NCBI GenBank assembly: GCA_964405075.1
Contig: CAYOMP010000016.1
Span: 1-34,504 of the forward strand
DNA from: CAYOMP01 sp964405075
GTDB lineage: Bacteria; Bacillota; Clostridia; Lachnospirales; Lachnospiraceae
Length of the DNA: 34,504 bases
Direction of reading: 5' to 3'
The notes below the pieces were generated by a model. It saw only the letters and a program-made list of their open reading frames with translations, did not search any database and had not been told where the DNA came from. Within the stretch, counting starts at the first letter, position 1. Each line of letters begins with the position of its first letter. Made by a program: the position numbers and the translations under genes. This document shows, one piece after another, positions 21,626 to 31,580 of the stretch.

Positions 21626-22513
21626 ATGAAAAAGTGTTTGAAAAAAATAGCTTGTATGGCACTTGCGGCTGTAATTACCATGACTAGTGCTATGGTAGTA
21701 GATATACCAGCCTACGCTACAGAGGAGACTCAGTTAGAACAGGATATTGAATTAAAGAGAGTTGAAGCAGAAAGAAAAGGCGTTAGAGGTAATGATTGTA
21801 GTATCGCTCCAGGAGAGACAGCACAGTTATCTGGAAGTTCATCATATTATACTGGTACATGGAAATCTAATAGACCAAGTGTAGCAACTGTTTCGTCAAC
21901 AGGTCTAGTAACAGGTGTAAAGAAAGGTGTTGCAAAGATTACATATGAATACGCAGGATATCAGGGAAAGATTTGTACCAGAGATTATTGCGTTACTGTA
22001 ACTGGAAAAGATTTTTACGGACCAGGAGAATATGTCGTTGGTAAGTCAATACCGGCAGGTACATATGTATGTGTATTTGATTCAGAAGTTTATACTTCAT
22101 TTGGATATTGGGAAAGATATAAGAAGAGAATTGTTGCAAATGAAATATTTTATAATACATCAATTATCAAAGTAAAAAAAGGTGAAAAATTTGAATTAAG
22201 TGGATGTTATGCGATTCCATTTACTAAAGCCAGCAAGAGTTTATTCAAAATATCTAATATTAATAAGAAAAACCATGGTGCTGTAGTAGTTGGTCAAAAA
22301 GGCTTTAAGGCGGGAACATATAAGTTCACACCTCAAAAGGTTAAAACTACAAATGGAGTAGTAAAAAAAGGTTCTGTTGCGGTATATAGAAACGCTGAAC
22401 AGAAATACAAAAAAGGTGATACAAATAAGTCTTCAAAAAAGAGCTTTACATTAAAGCTTAAAAAAGGACAGTATGTATATATTTATAACTGTAGTGTGAA
22501 GAAGGTTAAATAG
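21626..22513 (+). CDS. Secreted protein with bacterial Ig-like (Big_2) domain
   Basis: An exported protein of 295 residues. A signal peptide (CLKKIACMALAAVITMTSAMV) ends near PAYA-TEE. One Big_2 Ig-like domain spans about 52-125 (IAPGETAQLSG...WKSNRPSVATVSSTGLVTGVKKGVAKITYEYAG). Two related beta-rich modules follow: GPGEYVVGKSIPAGTYVCVF...KVKKGEKFELSGCYAIPF, and VGQKGFKAGTYKFTP...LKLKKGQYVYIYNCSVKKV. No sortase motif or membrane anchor is visible, so it is probably free or wall-associated. AAGGAG is 3 bases from ATG 21620 and 9 from ATG 21626, so the latter is preferred. It is a single-gene unit between terminators. Function unknown, perhaps adhesion or wall binding. Confidence 0.8.
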   Translation: MKKCLKKIACMALAAVITMTSAMVVDIPAYATEETQLEQDIELKRVEAERKGVRGNDCSIAPGETAQLSGSSSYYTGTWKSNRPSVATVSSTGLVTGVKKGVAKITYEYAGYQGKICTRDYCVTVTGKDFYGPGEYVVGKSIPAGTYVCVFDSEVYTSFGYWERYKKRIVANEIFYNTSIIKVKKGEKFELSGCYAIPFTKASKSLFKISNINKKNHGAVVVGQKGFKAGTYKFTPQKVKTTNGVVKKGSVAVYRNAEQKYKKGDTNKSSKKSFTLKLKKGQYVYIYNCSVKKVK

Positions 22514-22558
22514 TATAGAGAAGGATATTTGGGGATGTATCTGATATAGAGATAAAGA

Positions 22559-22638
22559 GTCCGGGATTTAGGTAGTGCTTTATTAATGGATTAATAGTCT
22601 GTTAGTAATAAAGTATACCGAAAATCCTGGACCTTTTT
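22559..22638 (+). terminator. Long terminator hairpin after the Ig-like protein
   Basis: GTCCGGGATTT (22559-22569) pairs with AAAATCCTGGAC (22621-22632). The stem continues through GGTA/TACC and CTTTATTA/TAATAAAG, with T5 following. It is unusually long, but a convincing terminator. Confidence 0.8.
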
Positions 22639-22654
22639 ATTTGACACCCTAATC

Positions 22655-22680
22655 TTGATAGGAAAGTTCTTTCATATCAA
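22655..22680. promoter_or_regulatory. 26-bp near-perfect palindrome upstream of addB
   Basis: TTGATA-G-GAAAG (22655-22666) and CTTTC-A-TATCAA (22669-22680) form a dyad with one mismatched pair. The two-base centre makes an operator more likely than an RNA hairpin. No known regulator is recognised. The stretch 22686-22727 after it resembles the tandem repeat near 1106. Confidence 0.4.
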
Positions 22681-22745
22681 ATAAAACGCTCTGCGAAGAT
22701 GCGAAAATCTCAAAGTGTATTTCTCAAGGCTGGTAAATAAAAATA

Positions 22746-22774
22746 TTTACAAACGTTTGTTCTGAAAGTATAAT
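22746..22774 (+). promoter_or_regulatory. addBA promoter with embedded palindrome
   Basis: TTTACA (22746-22751), a 17-bp spacer and TATAAT (22769-22774) form a strong SigA-type promoter, about 115 bases before addB. The perfect palindrome ACAAACGTTTGT (22749-22760) spans the -35 and spacer. Its AAACGTTT centre recalls LacI/PurR-type operators rather than a LexA box. The rest of the 381-bp gap holds the terminator and palindrome described separately. Confidence 0.65.
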
Positions 22775-22894
22775 ATAGAATTAGGAGATAATATACAGCA
22801 GTAAAATTATAAGAATTGTTATAAATTAGAAAACAAAGGCTTCACTGGGAATAATTAATACAGTAAATATATTGTAAAAAATAGGAGGAAAACA

Positions 22895-25800
22895 ATGGCA
22901 TTACAATTAATTTTGGGAAATTCGGGAGCGGGAAAATCCACTAATTTATTTAATAATATTATAAAAGAATCAATAGCTAATCCTAGTCAACAATATATTT
23001 TAATTGTTCCAGAACAATTCACATTAGAAACGCAAAAGCTTATTGTTACGCAACATCCTAATAAGGGGACTATGAATATTGATATAGTCAGTTTTGAAAG
23101 ATTAGCATATAGGGTTTTTGAGGAAGTAGGTGGTAATGAGTTACCTACAATAGATGATACAGGGAAGAATCTAATTATTAGAAAGGTTTCTCAAGAAAAA
23201 CTAAGTGAGTTAAATGTTTTGGGAGCCAATTTGAAAAAAATAGGGTACATTAGTGAAATCAAATCTATTATTTCGGAGTTTACCCAGTATGAAATAGATT
23301 CAGAAACAATAGATAAAATGTTAATGGAAAGCGAAAAAAAGGCTACGCTTAATTGCAAAATAAAAGATATAAAGGTTATATATGACGCATTTAGGGCTTT
23401 TATTGAGGATAAATATACTACAGCCGAAGAGACTTTGGATATATTATCTGATGTAATTGATGAATCTGATATTGTAAAAGATAGCATTATTGCAATTGAT
23501 GGTTTTACTGGTTTTACGCCTATTCAGAATAAGCTGATATATAAATTAATGAAATTGGCAAAAGAGATAAGAGTAACAGTAACAATTGATACTAAAGAGG
23601 ATTATTTGGGGAAATTTAACGATTACCAACTATTTAGTATGAGTAAAAAAATGATTCACTCTCTAAAGCGAATGGCAATAGAATCAAAGACTGATATTTT
23701 AGAGGATATAATTATTGCAGATGATGTAGTTAAGAGATTTGAAAAAAATCCTGAATTAGCACATCTTGAGCAGAATTTATTTAGATATCCAGTTAAATGT
23801 TATGGTGAAAGCAATGGAAATCAAATGGTGGGTACACCAGTAGAAAATATAGAAATATTTACATCAAAGACTCCGGTTAGCGAAATAAAAGCTGTGGCAA
23901 TGATGATTAATGATTTAGTGAAAAATCAGGGGATGCGATATAGGGATGTTGCAATTATTTCCGGTAATATTGAGAACTATTCCCAGTACATAGCAAGGGT
24001 GTTTGAACAGGTAAATATTCCTGTTTTTATGGATAATAAACGTAGTATATTAATGAATCCATTTGTGGAATATATTAGAAGCGCACTTCAGGTAATAGAA
24101 GGGCAATTCAGTTATGAAAGTGTTTTTAGATATTTAAGATGTGGGCTTATAGATATTAATAAGGAGGACATCGACTGCTTAGAGAATTATTGTCTTGCAT
24201 TAGGTATTAGGGGCAAAAATAAGTGGAATGAAAAATGGATTAGAAAATATGATGGGTTAGCAGAAGAATCTCTAGAAAAGATTAATGACTTAAGGGATAA
24301 AATTTTAGAAGAAATAATGCCTTTATATGAAGCTTTTAAAGTAAAAAATGCAACAGTTTTAGATTATACAACAGCACTGTATGAATTTATTGAAAAAGCA
24401 GGAATGTTTGAAAAAATAGAACAATATAGTGAGCAGTTTGAGAACAGCGGGGAATTGGTTTTGGCAAAAGAATATTCTCAGATATATCGTATAGTTATGG
24501 ACTTGTTAGAAAAGGTTTCAGAGCTGCTGGGTGATGAGGTAATTACAGTAAAAGAATATATAGAAATTCTGGACGCTGGTTTTGAAGATGCAAAAGTTGG
24601 TGTGATTCCTCCTAACATTGATTGTGTTATGGCAGGAGATATAGAAAGAAGCCGTCTTAATAATATTAAGGTACTATTTTTGGTTGGTGCTAATGAGGGC
24701 GTTATACCGAAATCTTCAGGTAAAGGTGGGATTATTTCTCAGATAGATAGAGAATTTCTAAAAGATAAAGAGATAGTACTTGCACCAACAGCCAGAGAAA
24801 ATGCATATATTCAGAAATTCTATTTATATTTGAATTTAACAAAGCCTACCGATAAATTGTTTATTTCCTATGCAATAACTGACTTTGATGGAAAATCTGT
24901 AAGTCCTTCATATTTGATTAATCAGATTCTTAAGCTATTTCCGGCACTCAAGAGAGTTAATGTTGATGAAAGAATACTTAACTTAGATTATATTAACAGT
25001 GAAGAATTTGCATTTGGATATATGAAATGGTGTATTAGACAGTTCAAATTAGGAGAGAAAACAGATGGACTAAAAGAATTGTATGATTATTTTATGGAAA
25101 ATGATAATTATAAAGGAAAAGCGTTAAGTGCCATAGAAATGGCATTTTATCATAATAACGTTTCAAACATTAGTAAGGCAGTAGCAAAGGCGTTATATGG
25201 AAGTATTTTAGAAAATAGTGTTACCAGATTGGAAAAGTATGCTCAATGTGCGTATGCCCATTTCTTAAGTTATGGATTAGGGCTTCAGGAAAGGAAGGAA
25301 TATACTTTTAAACCAATGGATATGGGAAATATTTTTCATAATGCATTGGAAAGATTTTCACATAATTTGAAAAACGAGGAGCTTAGTTGGAGAATAATTA
25401 CTGATGAAAAAAGAGATGAATTAGCTGATAGAAGTGTTGAGGAATGTGTGGTTGATTATTCTAATACTATTTTACAAAGTTCAGCCAGAAATGAATATAT
25501 CATAGAACGTATAAAACGAATAATGAGAAGAACAGTCTGGGTTATTCAGTCCCAGGTTAAAAAAGGTAGAATAGAGCCTGAAAAGTATGAAGTATCATTT
25601 TCTATGTCAGGAAATTTGGAAAGCATAAACTTTGATTTGTCAGATGATGAGAAGATGCGTTTAAAGGGGCGAATTGACAGAGTAGATTCTTATGAAGATG
25701 AAAAAAATGTATATGTTAAGGTAGTAGATTACAAATCAGGTGGAACTAAATTTGACTTGATTCAGTTATATTATGGTTTACAGCTGCAATTAGTTGTATA

Positions 25801-26404
25801 TATGAATGCAGCAGTAGAGTTGGCGCAGAAGGAACATCAGGACAAGCAAATTGTACCGGCTGGATTACTTTACTATAATATTAAGGACCCTATTGTGGAT
25901 AAGCCGGATTCTGTCAATGAAGAAGAGGAAAATGATAAAATTAAGGCGGAAATTATTGATAAATTGAAAATGAATGGATTGGTTAACAGTGATATTGGAG
26001 TTATTAGATTAATGGATGAGGAATTTGAAAAAAAATCCAGTGTTATTCCGGTAGGATTAACAAAGGATGGAAGCTTAACCAAGAATTCGTCAGTTGCTAC
26101 ACAACAACAGATGAGTATATTAGGTAAATTTGTCAATGAAAAGGTCAAGTCTATTGGAAAAGAGATTTTGGCAGGAAATGTTGAAATTAATCCATATGAT
26201 GATGGAGCTAACACAGCTTGCCAATATTGTGATTACAAAAGTATATGTGGCTTTGATACCAGAATACATGGGTTCAATTATAGAAGACTTAAGCAATTTA
26301 AGGACGAAGAAATATGGAAATTATTAAAAGATATGGAAAATGAACCTGAGGAAGAAAATGAACTGGAAAAAATAGAAAAAAATAATGAAGGGAGTGAGAA
26401 TTAA
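22895..26404 (+). CDS. addB: ATP-dependent helicase/nuclease subunit B
   Basis: One of two subunits of AddAB, the clostridial/bacillar counterpart of RecBCD, which unwinds and trims double-strand ends and acts at Chi sites. The 1169 residues are of usual length. The Walker A motif GNSGAGKST is at 8-16, the rest of the helicase fold is degenerate, and the C-terminal nuclease domain has GRIDRVDSYED...VKVVDYKSGG. The nuclease is framed by iron-sulfur cysteines: C785 (AQCAYAHF) and C1109, C1112, C1118 (ACQYCDYKSIC). AGGAGG precedes ATG by 8 bases. The stop overlaps the addA start as TAATG, so the pair is coupled. The charged C-terminal tail is dispensable-looking. Confidence 0.97.
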   Translation: MALQLILGNSGAGKSTNLFNNIIKESIANPSQQYILIVPEQFTLETQKLIVTQHPNKGTMNIDIVSFERLAYRVFEEVGGNELPTIDDTGKNLIIRKVSQEKLSELNVLGANLKKIGYISEIKSIISEFTQYEIDSETIDKMLMESEKKATLNCKIKDIKVIYDAFRAFIEDKYTTAEETLDILSDVIDESDIVKDSIIAIDGFTGFTPIQNKLIYKLMKLAKEIRVTVTIDTKEDYLGKFNDYQLFSMSKKMIHSLKRMAIESKTDILEDIIIADDVVKRFEKNPELAHLEQNLFRYPVKCYGESNGNQMVGTPVENIEIFTSKTPVSEIKAVAMMINDLVKNQGMRYRDVAIISGNIENYSQYIARVFEQVNIPVFMDNKRSILMNPFVEYIRSALQVIEGQFSYESVFRYLRCGLIDINKEDIDCLENYCLALGIRGKNKWNEKWIRKYDGLAEESLEKINDLRDKILEEIMPLYEAFKVKNATVLDYTTALYEFIEKAGMFEKIEQYSEQFENSGELVLAKEYSQIYRIVMDLLEKVSELLGDEVITVKEYIEILDAGFEDAKVGVIPPNIDCVMAGDIERSRLNNIKVLFLVGANEGVIPKSSGKGGIISQIDREFLKDKEIVLAPTARENAYIQKFYLYLNLTKPTDKLFISYAITDFDGKSVSPSYLINQILKLFPALKRVNVDERILNLDYINSEEFAFGYMKWCIRQFKLGEKTDGLKELYDYFMENDNYKGKALSAIEMAFYHNNVSNISKAVAKALYGSILENSVTRLEKYAQCAYAHFLSYGLGLQERKEYTFKPMDMGNIFHNALERFSHNLKNEELSWRIITDEKRDELADRSVEECVVDYSNTILQSSARNEYIIERIKRIMRRTVWVIQSQVKKGRIEPEKYEVSFSMSGNLESINFDLSDDEKMRLKGRIDRVDSYEDEKNVYVKVVDYKSGGTKFDLIQLYYGLQLQLVVYMNAAVELAQKEHQDKQIVPAGLLYYNIKDPIVDKPDSVNEEEENDKIKAEIIDKLKMNGLVNSDIGVIRLMDEEFEKKSSVIPVGLTKDGSLTKNSSVATQQQMSILGKFVNEKVKSIGKEILAGNVEINPYDDGANTACQYCDYKSICGFDTRIHGFNYRRLKQFKDEEIWKLLKDMENEPEEENELEKIEKNNEGSEN

Positions 26405-29400
26405 TGGGAGCAACGTGGACTGATGACCAGAAAGCAGCAATAGATTTGCAGGATAGTAATTTATTAGTTGCAGCAGCTGCTGGTTCGGGTAAAACAGCAG
26501 TATTAGTTGAGCGTATTATTAGAATGATAATTGATAGAAAAGTAGATGTTGATAAGTTGTTAATAGTTACTTTTACAAATGCTGCAGCAGCAGAAATGAG
26601 AGGACGTATAGGTGATGCAATAGAAAGGGCACTTGAGAAAGACCCTGATAATGAGCATTTGCAAAAACAGGTTTCCTTAATTCACAGCTCGTATATTATG
26701 ACAATTGACGGCTTTTGTAAAAGTGTGATTCAGGATAATTTCAATAATATAGATTTGGATCCTTCTTTTAGAATCGGTGATGAAGGAGAACTTAAACTTT
26801 TAAGAGCAGAAGTTTTAGAAGAAGTGTTAGAGTCACATTACGCTGCTAAGGACGAGGTATTTATTGACTTTGCAGAGAGCTATGCAACAGGGAAAACAGA
26901 TGAAGCTATCGAAGGTATGATATTACAATTGTATAATTTCTCTACAAGCTATCCCTGGCCACAGAAATGGCTGGATAATTGTGCCAGTGCATATAGTGTT
27001 AATTCGTTAGAAGAGCTTGAAAAAACAGAATGGATACAGTCTTTATTAGTAAATATAAATTGCTTGATTTGTGATTTGGTAAAAATTGGAGAAAAGGCAT
27101 TAAAAATAGTAATTGATCCTGATGATGGTCCATATATGTATGAGGAAGCCATTAGAAATGATTTGTCTCAGTTAAAGCATATTGCAGAGTCTACTACATA
27201 TAGTGAATACAATAAAAGAATTGCCAGTATGGAATTTATGAGACTTTCCAGCAAAAAAGATGCAGCAGTCAGTGAAGAGAAGAAGCAGCTGGTAAAGGAT
27301 TTGCGAGATGAAATTAAAGATGGAATAAAAAAAATACAGGGAGATTATTTCTTCGCAAAATCAGAAGAAATTTTGTCAGATATAATTAACTGCCGTAGTG
27401 CTATTAATACCTTGGTTTCTTTAACTAAAGAATTCGACGAAAAGTTCAAAGAAGCTAAACTAAAGAAAAATATTGTGGATTTTTCTGATTTAGAACATTA
27501 TGCCTTAAATATTTTGTGTGAAGAAAATGAAGAAGAAATTATTAGTACAGATGTTGCTAAGCAATTTATGGAGCAGTTTGAAGAAATCATTATTGATGAA
27601 TATCAGGATAGTAATATGGTGCAGGAGTATATTCTTACATCAGTTTCACGATGCAGTATGGGGCATAATAATATTTTTATGGTTGGTGATGTCAAACAAA
27701 GTATTTATAAGTTTCGATTAGCCAGACCAGAAATATTTATGGACAAATATGATAATTATCCATTATATGGTACAGATAAGCAGGAAAAAATTGAGAAGTA
27801 CAACCAATGCCAAAAAATTGAATTGCATAAAAATTTCCGAAGTCGAAGACAGGTATTAGATGCCACTAATTACATTTTTTCGCAGATTATGGGAAGAGAT
27901 TTGGGAAATGTTGAATATGATGAGAATGCTGCATTGTATTTAGGAGCTAACTTTGTTAAGGATATGGATAAGCCTGAAAACCAAGGTAAAGAACCAACAT
28001 TTCTGGGAGCAGAAGTACCTAAAGGATTTGATGAAAGTCAGTACGATGCTGAATTAATTATTATAGATGAAGACAGCATAAATAGTACGGTGTCTGATGA
28101 AAGCAAGGGAAAAAAGAAGGAAAATAGCGATTCAAATGCAGATATTACAAAAATTGAATTAGAGGCCAGAGCAATAGCTGAAAGAATTAAGATATTGGTA
28201 TATGGTAAAGAGTTTGAAGATTTAAGTAAAGAGCCAAACATAGCCCAGCAAGTAGTAGAAGATGGCGATAGAAAAAAAATAAAGCCATTGCAGGTTGTAG
28301 ATAAGGCAAAGGATAAAGATGGTAAGGAAATAATAATTTATAGAAAATGTGAATTTAAGGATATAGCAATTTTGCTTAGAACAGTTTCTGGATGGGCAGA
28401 GGATTTTATGAAGGTATTACAGGAAGAGGGAATACCAGTTCATGCCAGTTCACAAACAGGATATTTTTCAACATTTGAAATTACAATAATTCTAAACTAC
28501 TTAAGAATTATTGATAATCCATATCAGGATATACCTTTGACATCTATATTAACATCACCAATATATAATCTTAAATCCGAAGATATGGCTAAGATTAAAA
28601 TTAGTAAAATTGCAAGTATGTACGAGGCATGCAAAGATTATTTAGCAAATGGTAGTGACGAGGTTGTTAAGGGAAAATTAAAAATATTTTTTGAACAATT
28701 AAACGAGTTTAGAAGAGTAGCAGAGTATACAGAAGTTCACAAAATAATATGGAAAATTCTTGATGACACAGGTTTTGAAAATATCATCAGTGTTATGCCT
28801 GGTGGTGAGCAAAGAAGTGCCAATGTTGACATTTTGTTAGAAAAGGCATTGGCTTTTGAAAAGACAAGCTATAAGGGATTGTTTAACTTTGTAAGATATA
28901 TTGAGAGTTTACATAAGGCAGAAATTGATTATGGTGAAGCAGAGGTTACCAGCGGAAATGAAAATGCTGTAAAGATTATGAGTATCCATAAGAGTAAAGG
29001 CTTAGAATTTCCGGTAGTTTTTGTTAGTGGAATGGGCAAGCTGTTTAATGAAATGGATGCAAGAGCCACTGTTGTAATGCATCCTGATATGGGCATTGGA
29101 ACAGACTATGTTGATTATGAAAAGCGAACTAAGAGAACAACAATTGTAAAAAAAATACTTCAAAATCAGATTGTATTAGAAAATAAAGGTGAAGAATTAA
29201 GAGTATTATATGTAGCAATGACCAGAGCAAAGGAAAAGCTAATAATGACAGGTGCCATGTCAAATATTCCAAAAAAACTTTATGAAATGACACAATTGTG
29301 TGATTATGATGAACAAATGCTAATGTATAATACCAGAAAATCAGCTAGAAATTATTTGAGCTGGGTAACGAATGCATTGGCAAGGAATAAAGCAATGACT

Positions 29401-30354
29401 GAAATATATGATAAGTATTCTGTTGATAATGAATCAAAGGAAAAAGAATGTGATAAAAAACTACAATCTAATGTACTTAATCCTTTTTTTGAAAGTCAGG
29501 CTAATATTAAAGTATCAGTATATGGCTTAGCGGATTTAAAACAGGATGAAATGGAAAAACAGATTGAAGAACTTCAGGTACAGGAAGAATTGAGAAAGTA
29601 TTTAGCAGCAGATAAGGTGGATGAGGCTGTTAAAAATAAAGTCAGAGAAAGACTTAATTGGGATTACAATTATAAGGATGAATTAACCCTACATACAAAG
29701 GTATCAGTATCAGAGGTAAAAATAGCTGCTCTAAATGAAATAGACAAGGAAGCAGAAGAGATGTTTAAAGCTAATGAAAGAGTTAAACCTGTTCCAAAGT
29801 TTATTGAAGATAAAGCAGAGATGTCAGGGGCATCCAGAGGTACGGCTTATCATAAAATACTGGAATTAATGAGTTTTAAGAGTATGATTAATTCACAGAA
29901 TTTGTATGAAGATATAAGACAACAAATTGACACTATGCTGGAGAACAAACGTATTGATGAAGATATGAAAAATGCAGTAAGAATCAAATCATTGGTTGCG
30001 TTTTTTGAAAGTAATTTAGGAAAAAGAATGATTAAGGCGGATTGCGATAATAGGTTGTTTTTGGAAAAACAATTTGTTATGGGTATGCCGGCAAAGGATA
30101 TATATCCGGAAAGTAATAGTGATGAGATTATTCTTATGCAGGGTATAATAGATGCATTTTTTGAGGAGAATGGTAAATACATTCTGATGGATTATAAGAC
30201 TGACAGTGTTTTAGATGAGAATGAATTAGTTAGACGCTATAAGAAACAGTTGGAATTATACAAAAAGGCTATTTCACAAATATATAATGCAACGGTAAGT
30301 GAAGTAATCATATATTCATTTTCATTGAATAAAGAAATAGCTGTGAAAGTATGA
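26404..30354 (+). CDS. addA: ATP-dependent helicase/nuclease subunit A
   Basis: The UvrD-type helicase and second nuclease of AddAB. The 1316 residues are slightly longer than usual. Helicase motifs in order: TDDQKAAI (Q motif), AAAGSGKTAVLVERI (Walker A, 24-31), TFTNAAAAEMRGRI, IIIDEYQDSN (Walker B), GDVKQSIYKFRLARPEIF, IMSIHKSKGLEFPVVFV and LRVLYVAMTRAKEKL. The C-terminal RecB-like nuclease has RGTAYHKILE, GIID (D1250) and ILMDYKTD (D1263, K1265). A charged insert of roughly 550-620 (SDESKGKKKENSDSNAD) lies between helicase parts. It is the second gene of the addBA operon, with a strong terminator after it. Confidence 0.98.
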   Translation: MGATWTDDQKAAIDLQDSNLLVAAAAGSGKTAVLVERIIRMIIDRKVDVDKLLIVTFTNAAAAEMRGRIGDAIERALEKDPDNEHLQKQVSLIHSSYIMTIDGFCKSVIQDNFNNIDLDPSFRIGDEGELKLLRAEVLEEVLESHYAAKDEVFIDFAESYATGKTDEAIEGMILQLYNFSTSYPWPQKWLDNCASAYSVNSLEELEKTEWIQSLLVNINCLICDLVKIGEKALKIVIDPDDGPYMYEEAIRNDLSQLKHIAESTTYSEYNKRIASMEFMRLSSKKDAAVSEEKKQLVKDLRDEIKDGIKKIQGDYFFAKSEEILSDIINCRSAINTLVSLTKEFDEKFKEAKLKKNIVDFSDLEHYALNILCEENEEEIISTDVAKQFMEQFEEIIIDEYQDSNMVQEYILTSVSRCSMGHNNIFMVGDVKQSIYKFRLARPEIFMDKYDNYPLYGTDKQEKIEKYNQCQKIELHKNFRSRRQVLDATNYIFSQIMGRDLGNVEYDENAALYLGANFVKDMDKPENQGKEPTFLGAEVPKGFDESQYDAELIIIDEDSINSTVSDESKGKKKENSDSNADITKIELEARAIAERIKILVYGKEFEDLSKEPNIAQQVVEDGDRKKIKPLQVVDKAKDKDGKEIIIYRKCEFKDIAILLRTVSGWAEDFMKVLQEEGIPVHASSQTGYFSTFEITIILNYLRIIDNPYQDIPLTSILTSPIYNLKSEDMAKIKISKIASMYEACKDYLANGSDEVVKGKLKIFFEQLNEFRRVAEYTEVHKIIWKILDDTGFENIISVMPGGEQRSANVDILLEKALAFEKTSYKGLFNFVRYIESLHKAEIDYGEAEVTSGNENAVKIMSIHKSKGLEFPVVFVSGMGKLFNEMDARATVVMHPDMGIGTDYVDYEKRTKRTTIVKKILQNQIVLENKGEELRVLYVAMTRAKEKLIMTGAMSNIPKKLYEMTQLCDYDEQMLMYNTRKSARNYLSWVTNALARNKAMTEIYDKYSVDNESKEKECDKKLQSNVLNPFFESQANIKVSVYGLADLKQDEMEKQIEELQVQEELRKYLAADKVDEAVKNKVRERLNWDYNYKDELTLHTKVSVSEVKIAALNEIDKEAEEMFKANERVKPVPKFIEDKAEMSGASRGTAYHKILELMSFKSMINSQNLYEDIRQQIDTMLENKRIDEDMKNAVRIKSLVAFFESNLGKRMIKADCDNRLFLEKQFVMGMPAKDIYPESNSDEIILMQGIIDAFFEENGKYILMDYKTDSVLDENELVRRYKKQLELYKKAISQIYNATVSEVIIYSFSLNKEIAVKV

Positions 30355-30390
30355 TAAATTCTAGAAATGTGACGGCTATGTGAAAAGAGT

Positions 30391-30430
30391 AAAAGTATTG
30401 TTTTGGTGGCTAAACAATACTTTTATTTTT
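30391..30430 (+). terminator. Terminator after addA
   Basis: AAAAGTATTGTTT (30391-30403) pairs perfectly with AAACAATACTTTT (30412-30424), followed by ATTTTT. A strong rho-independent terminator. Confidence 0.85.
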
Positions 30431-30528
30431 ATTTGAAATGAGTTATTATAGTATACGGTGGGTAATTTTGCGAAAATGCAAATTTAATGACTTAAAGGCG
30501 ACTATTGTCTGGTAAATGGAGGGATATT

Positions 30529-31566
30529 GTGATTACAGTTAGTGTATGCATGATAGTTAAAAACGAAGAAAAAATACTAAGACGTTGCTTAGATAGTTTA
30601 AAGGATATAGCAGATGAATTTATTATTGTTGATACCGGCTCAACAGATGGTACAAAGCAAATTGCTATGGAATATACGGATAAAGTATATGATTACAAAT
30701 GGATAGATGATTTTTCAGCTGCGAGAAATTATTCATTTTCAAAGGCAGGAATGGATTATATATATACAGCAGATGCAGATGAGGTTTTGGATGAGGATAA
30801 CAAACGTAAGTTTTTGGATTTGAAAAAACTTTTGATGCCAGAGGTTGAGATAGTTCAAATGTTGTATGGTAATCAATTACAATTTGGAACAACATACAAT
30901 TTTGAAACAGAATACCGTCCTAAATTGTTCAAAAGACTTAGGGAGTTTACTTGGATTAATCCAATTCATGAAACGGTTAATATCGAACCGGTTATATATA
31001 ATAGCGACATTGTGATTACACATTTACCTGAAAGCAATCATGCAGGCAGAGATTTCAAAAACATACAAAAAGTTATTGATAGAGGATTATATCTATCAAA
31101 AAAATTATACATAATGTATGCTAAGGAATTATTTATTGCAGGTGAAGATAGTGACTTTTTGCAGGCAAAAAGTTATTATGAGGAGTCTGTCAAATTTGAA
31201 AACCGAAGTATAGATGAATTAAGAGCAGCACAATGTGTTTTGGTAAAGGCGGCAAGACTGACTAAGGATACAGATACTATATTAAAAAATAGTCTCAAAA
31301 ATATGGCTTTTGGTGAAGCCAGTGCAGAGGTATGCTATGAAATAGGTGAATATTTCTTTGAAAAGAAGGAATATGATGAGAGTATTATATGGTTTTATAA
31401 TGCAGCGTTTGAAACAGAAAGTGAGTTAAATATTCATTATTCGGGCGATTATCCTTTAATCAAATTGTCAAAATGCTATGAAATGTTAGGAAATAGCACA
31501 GAGGCACAAAAATATTCACAGCTGGCAAATGAGTGGATATTGCCAGAAAGTGCTGATGTGAGATAG
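30529..31566 (+). CDS. GT2-family glycosyltransferase with helical/TPR-like C-terminus
   Basis: A cytoplasmic glycosyltransferase of 345 residues. The N-terminal GT-A domain has VSVCMIVKNEEKILRRCLDSL, IIVDTGSTDGTKQIA and the nucleotide-sugar/metal motif TADADEVLDE (DxD-like). PIHETVN is a further block of the SunS/WaaE-like GT2 branch. After about residue 190 the protein is helical and TPR-like (YYEESVKFENRSIDELRAAQ; AEVCYEIGEYFFEKKEYDESIIWFYNAAF). This branch glycosylates peptides, proteins or surface sugars. The frame opens at TTG 30505, but GGAGGG (30518-30523) is placed for GTG 30529. It lies 15 bases before the ABC ATPase and may be co-transcribed with it. Acceptor unknown. Confidence 0.87.
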   Translation: MITVSVCMIVKNEEKILRRCLDSLKDIADEFIIVDTGSTDGTKQIAMEYTDKVYDYKWIDDFSAARNYSFSKAGMDYIYTADADEVLDEDNKRKFLDLKKLLMPEVEIVQMLYGNQLQFGTTYNFETEYRPKLFKRLREFTWINPIHETVNIEPVIYNSDIVITHLPESNHAGRDFKNIQKVIDRGLYLSKKLYIMYAKELFIAGEDSDFLQAKSYYEESVKFENRSIDELRAAQCVLVKAARLTKDTDTILKNSLKNMAFGEASAEVCYEIGEYFFEKKEYDESIIWFYNAAFETESELNIHYSGDYPLIKLSKCYEMLGNSTEAQKYSQLANEWILPESADVR

Positions 31567-31580
31567 AAGGGAGATACATC

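Noticed and set aside
22749..22760. Possible LexA/SOS box at the addBA promoter
   Set aside because: The palindrome lacks the outer CGAAC/GTTCG arms and the four-base centre of Firmicute LexA sites.
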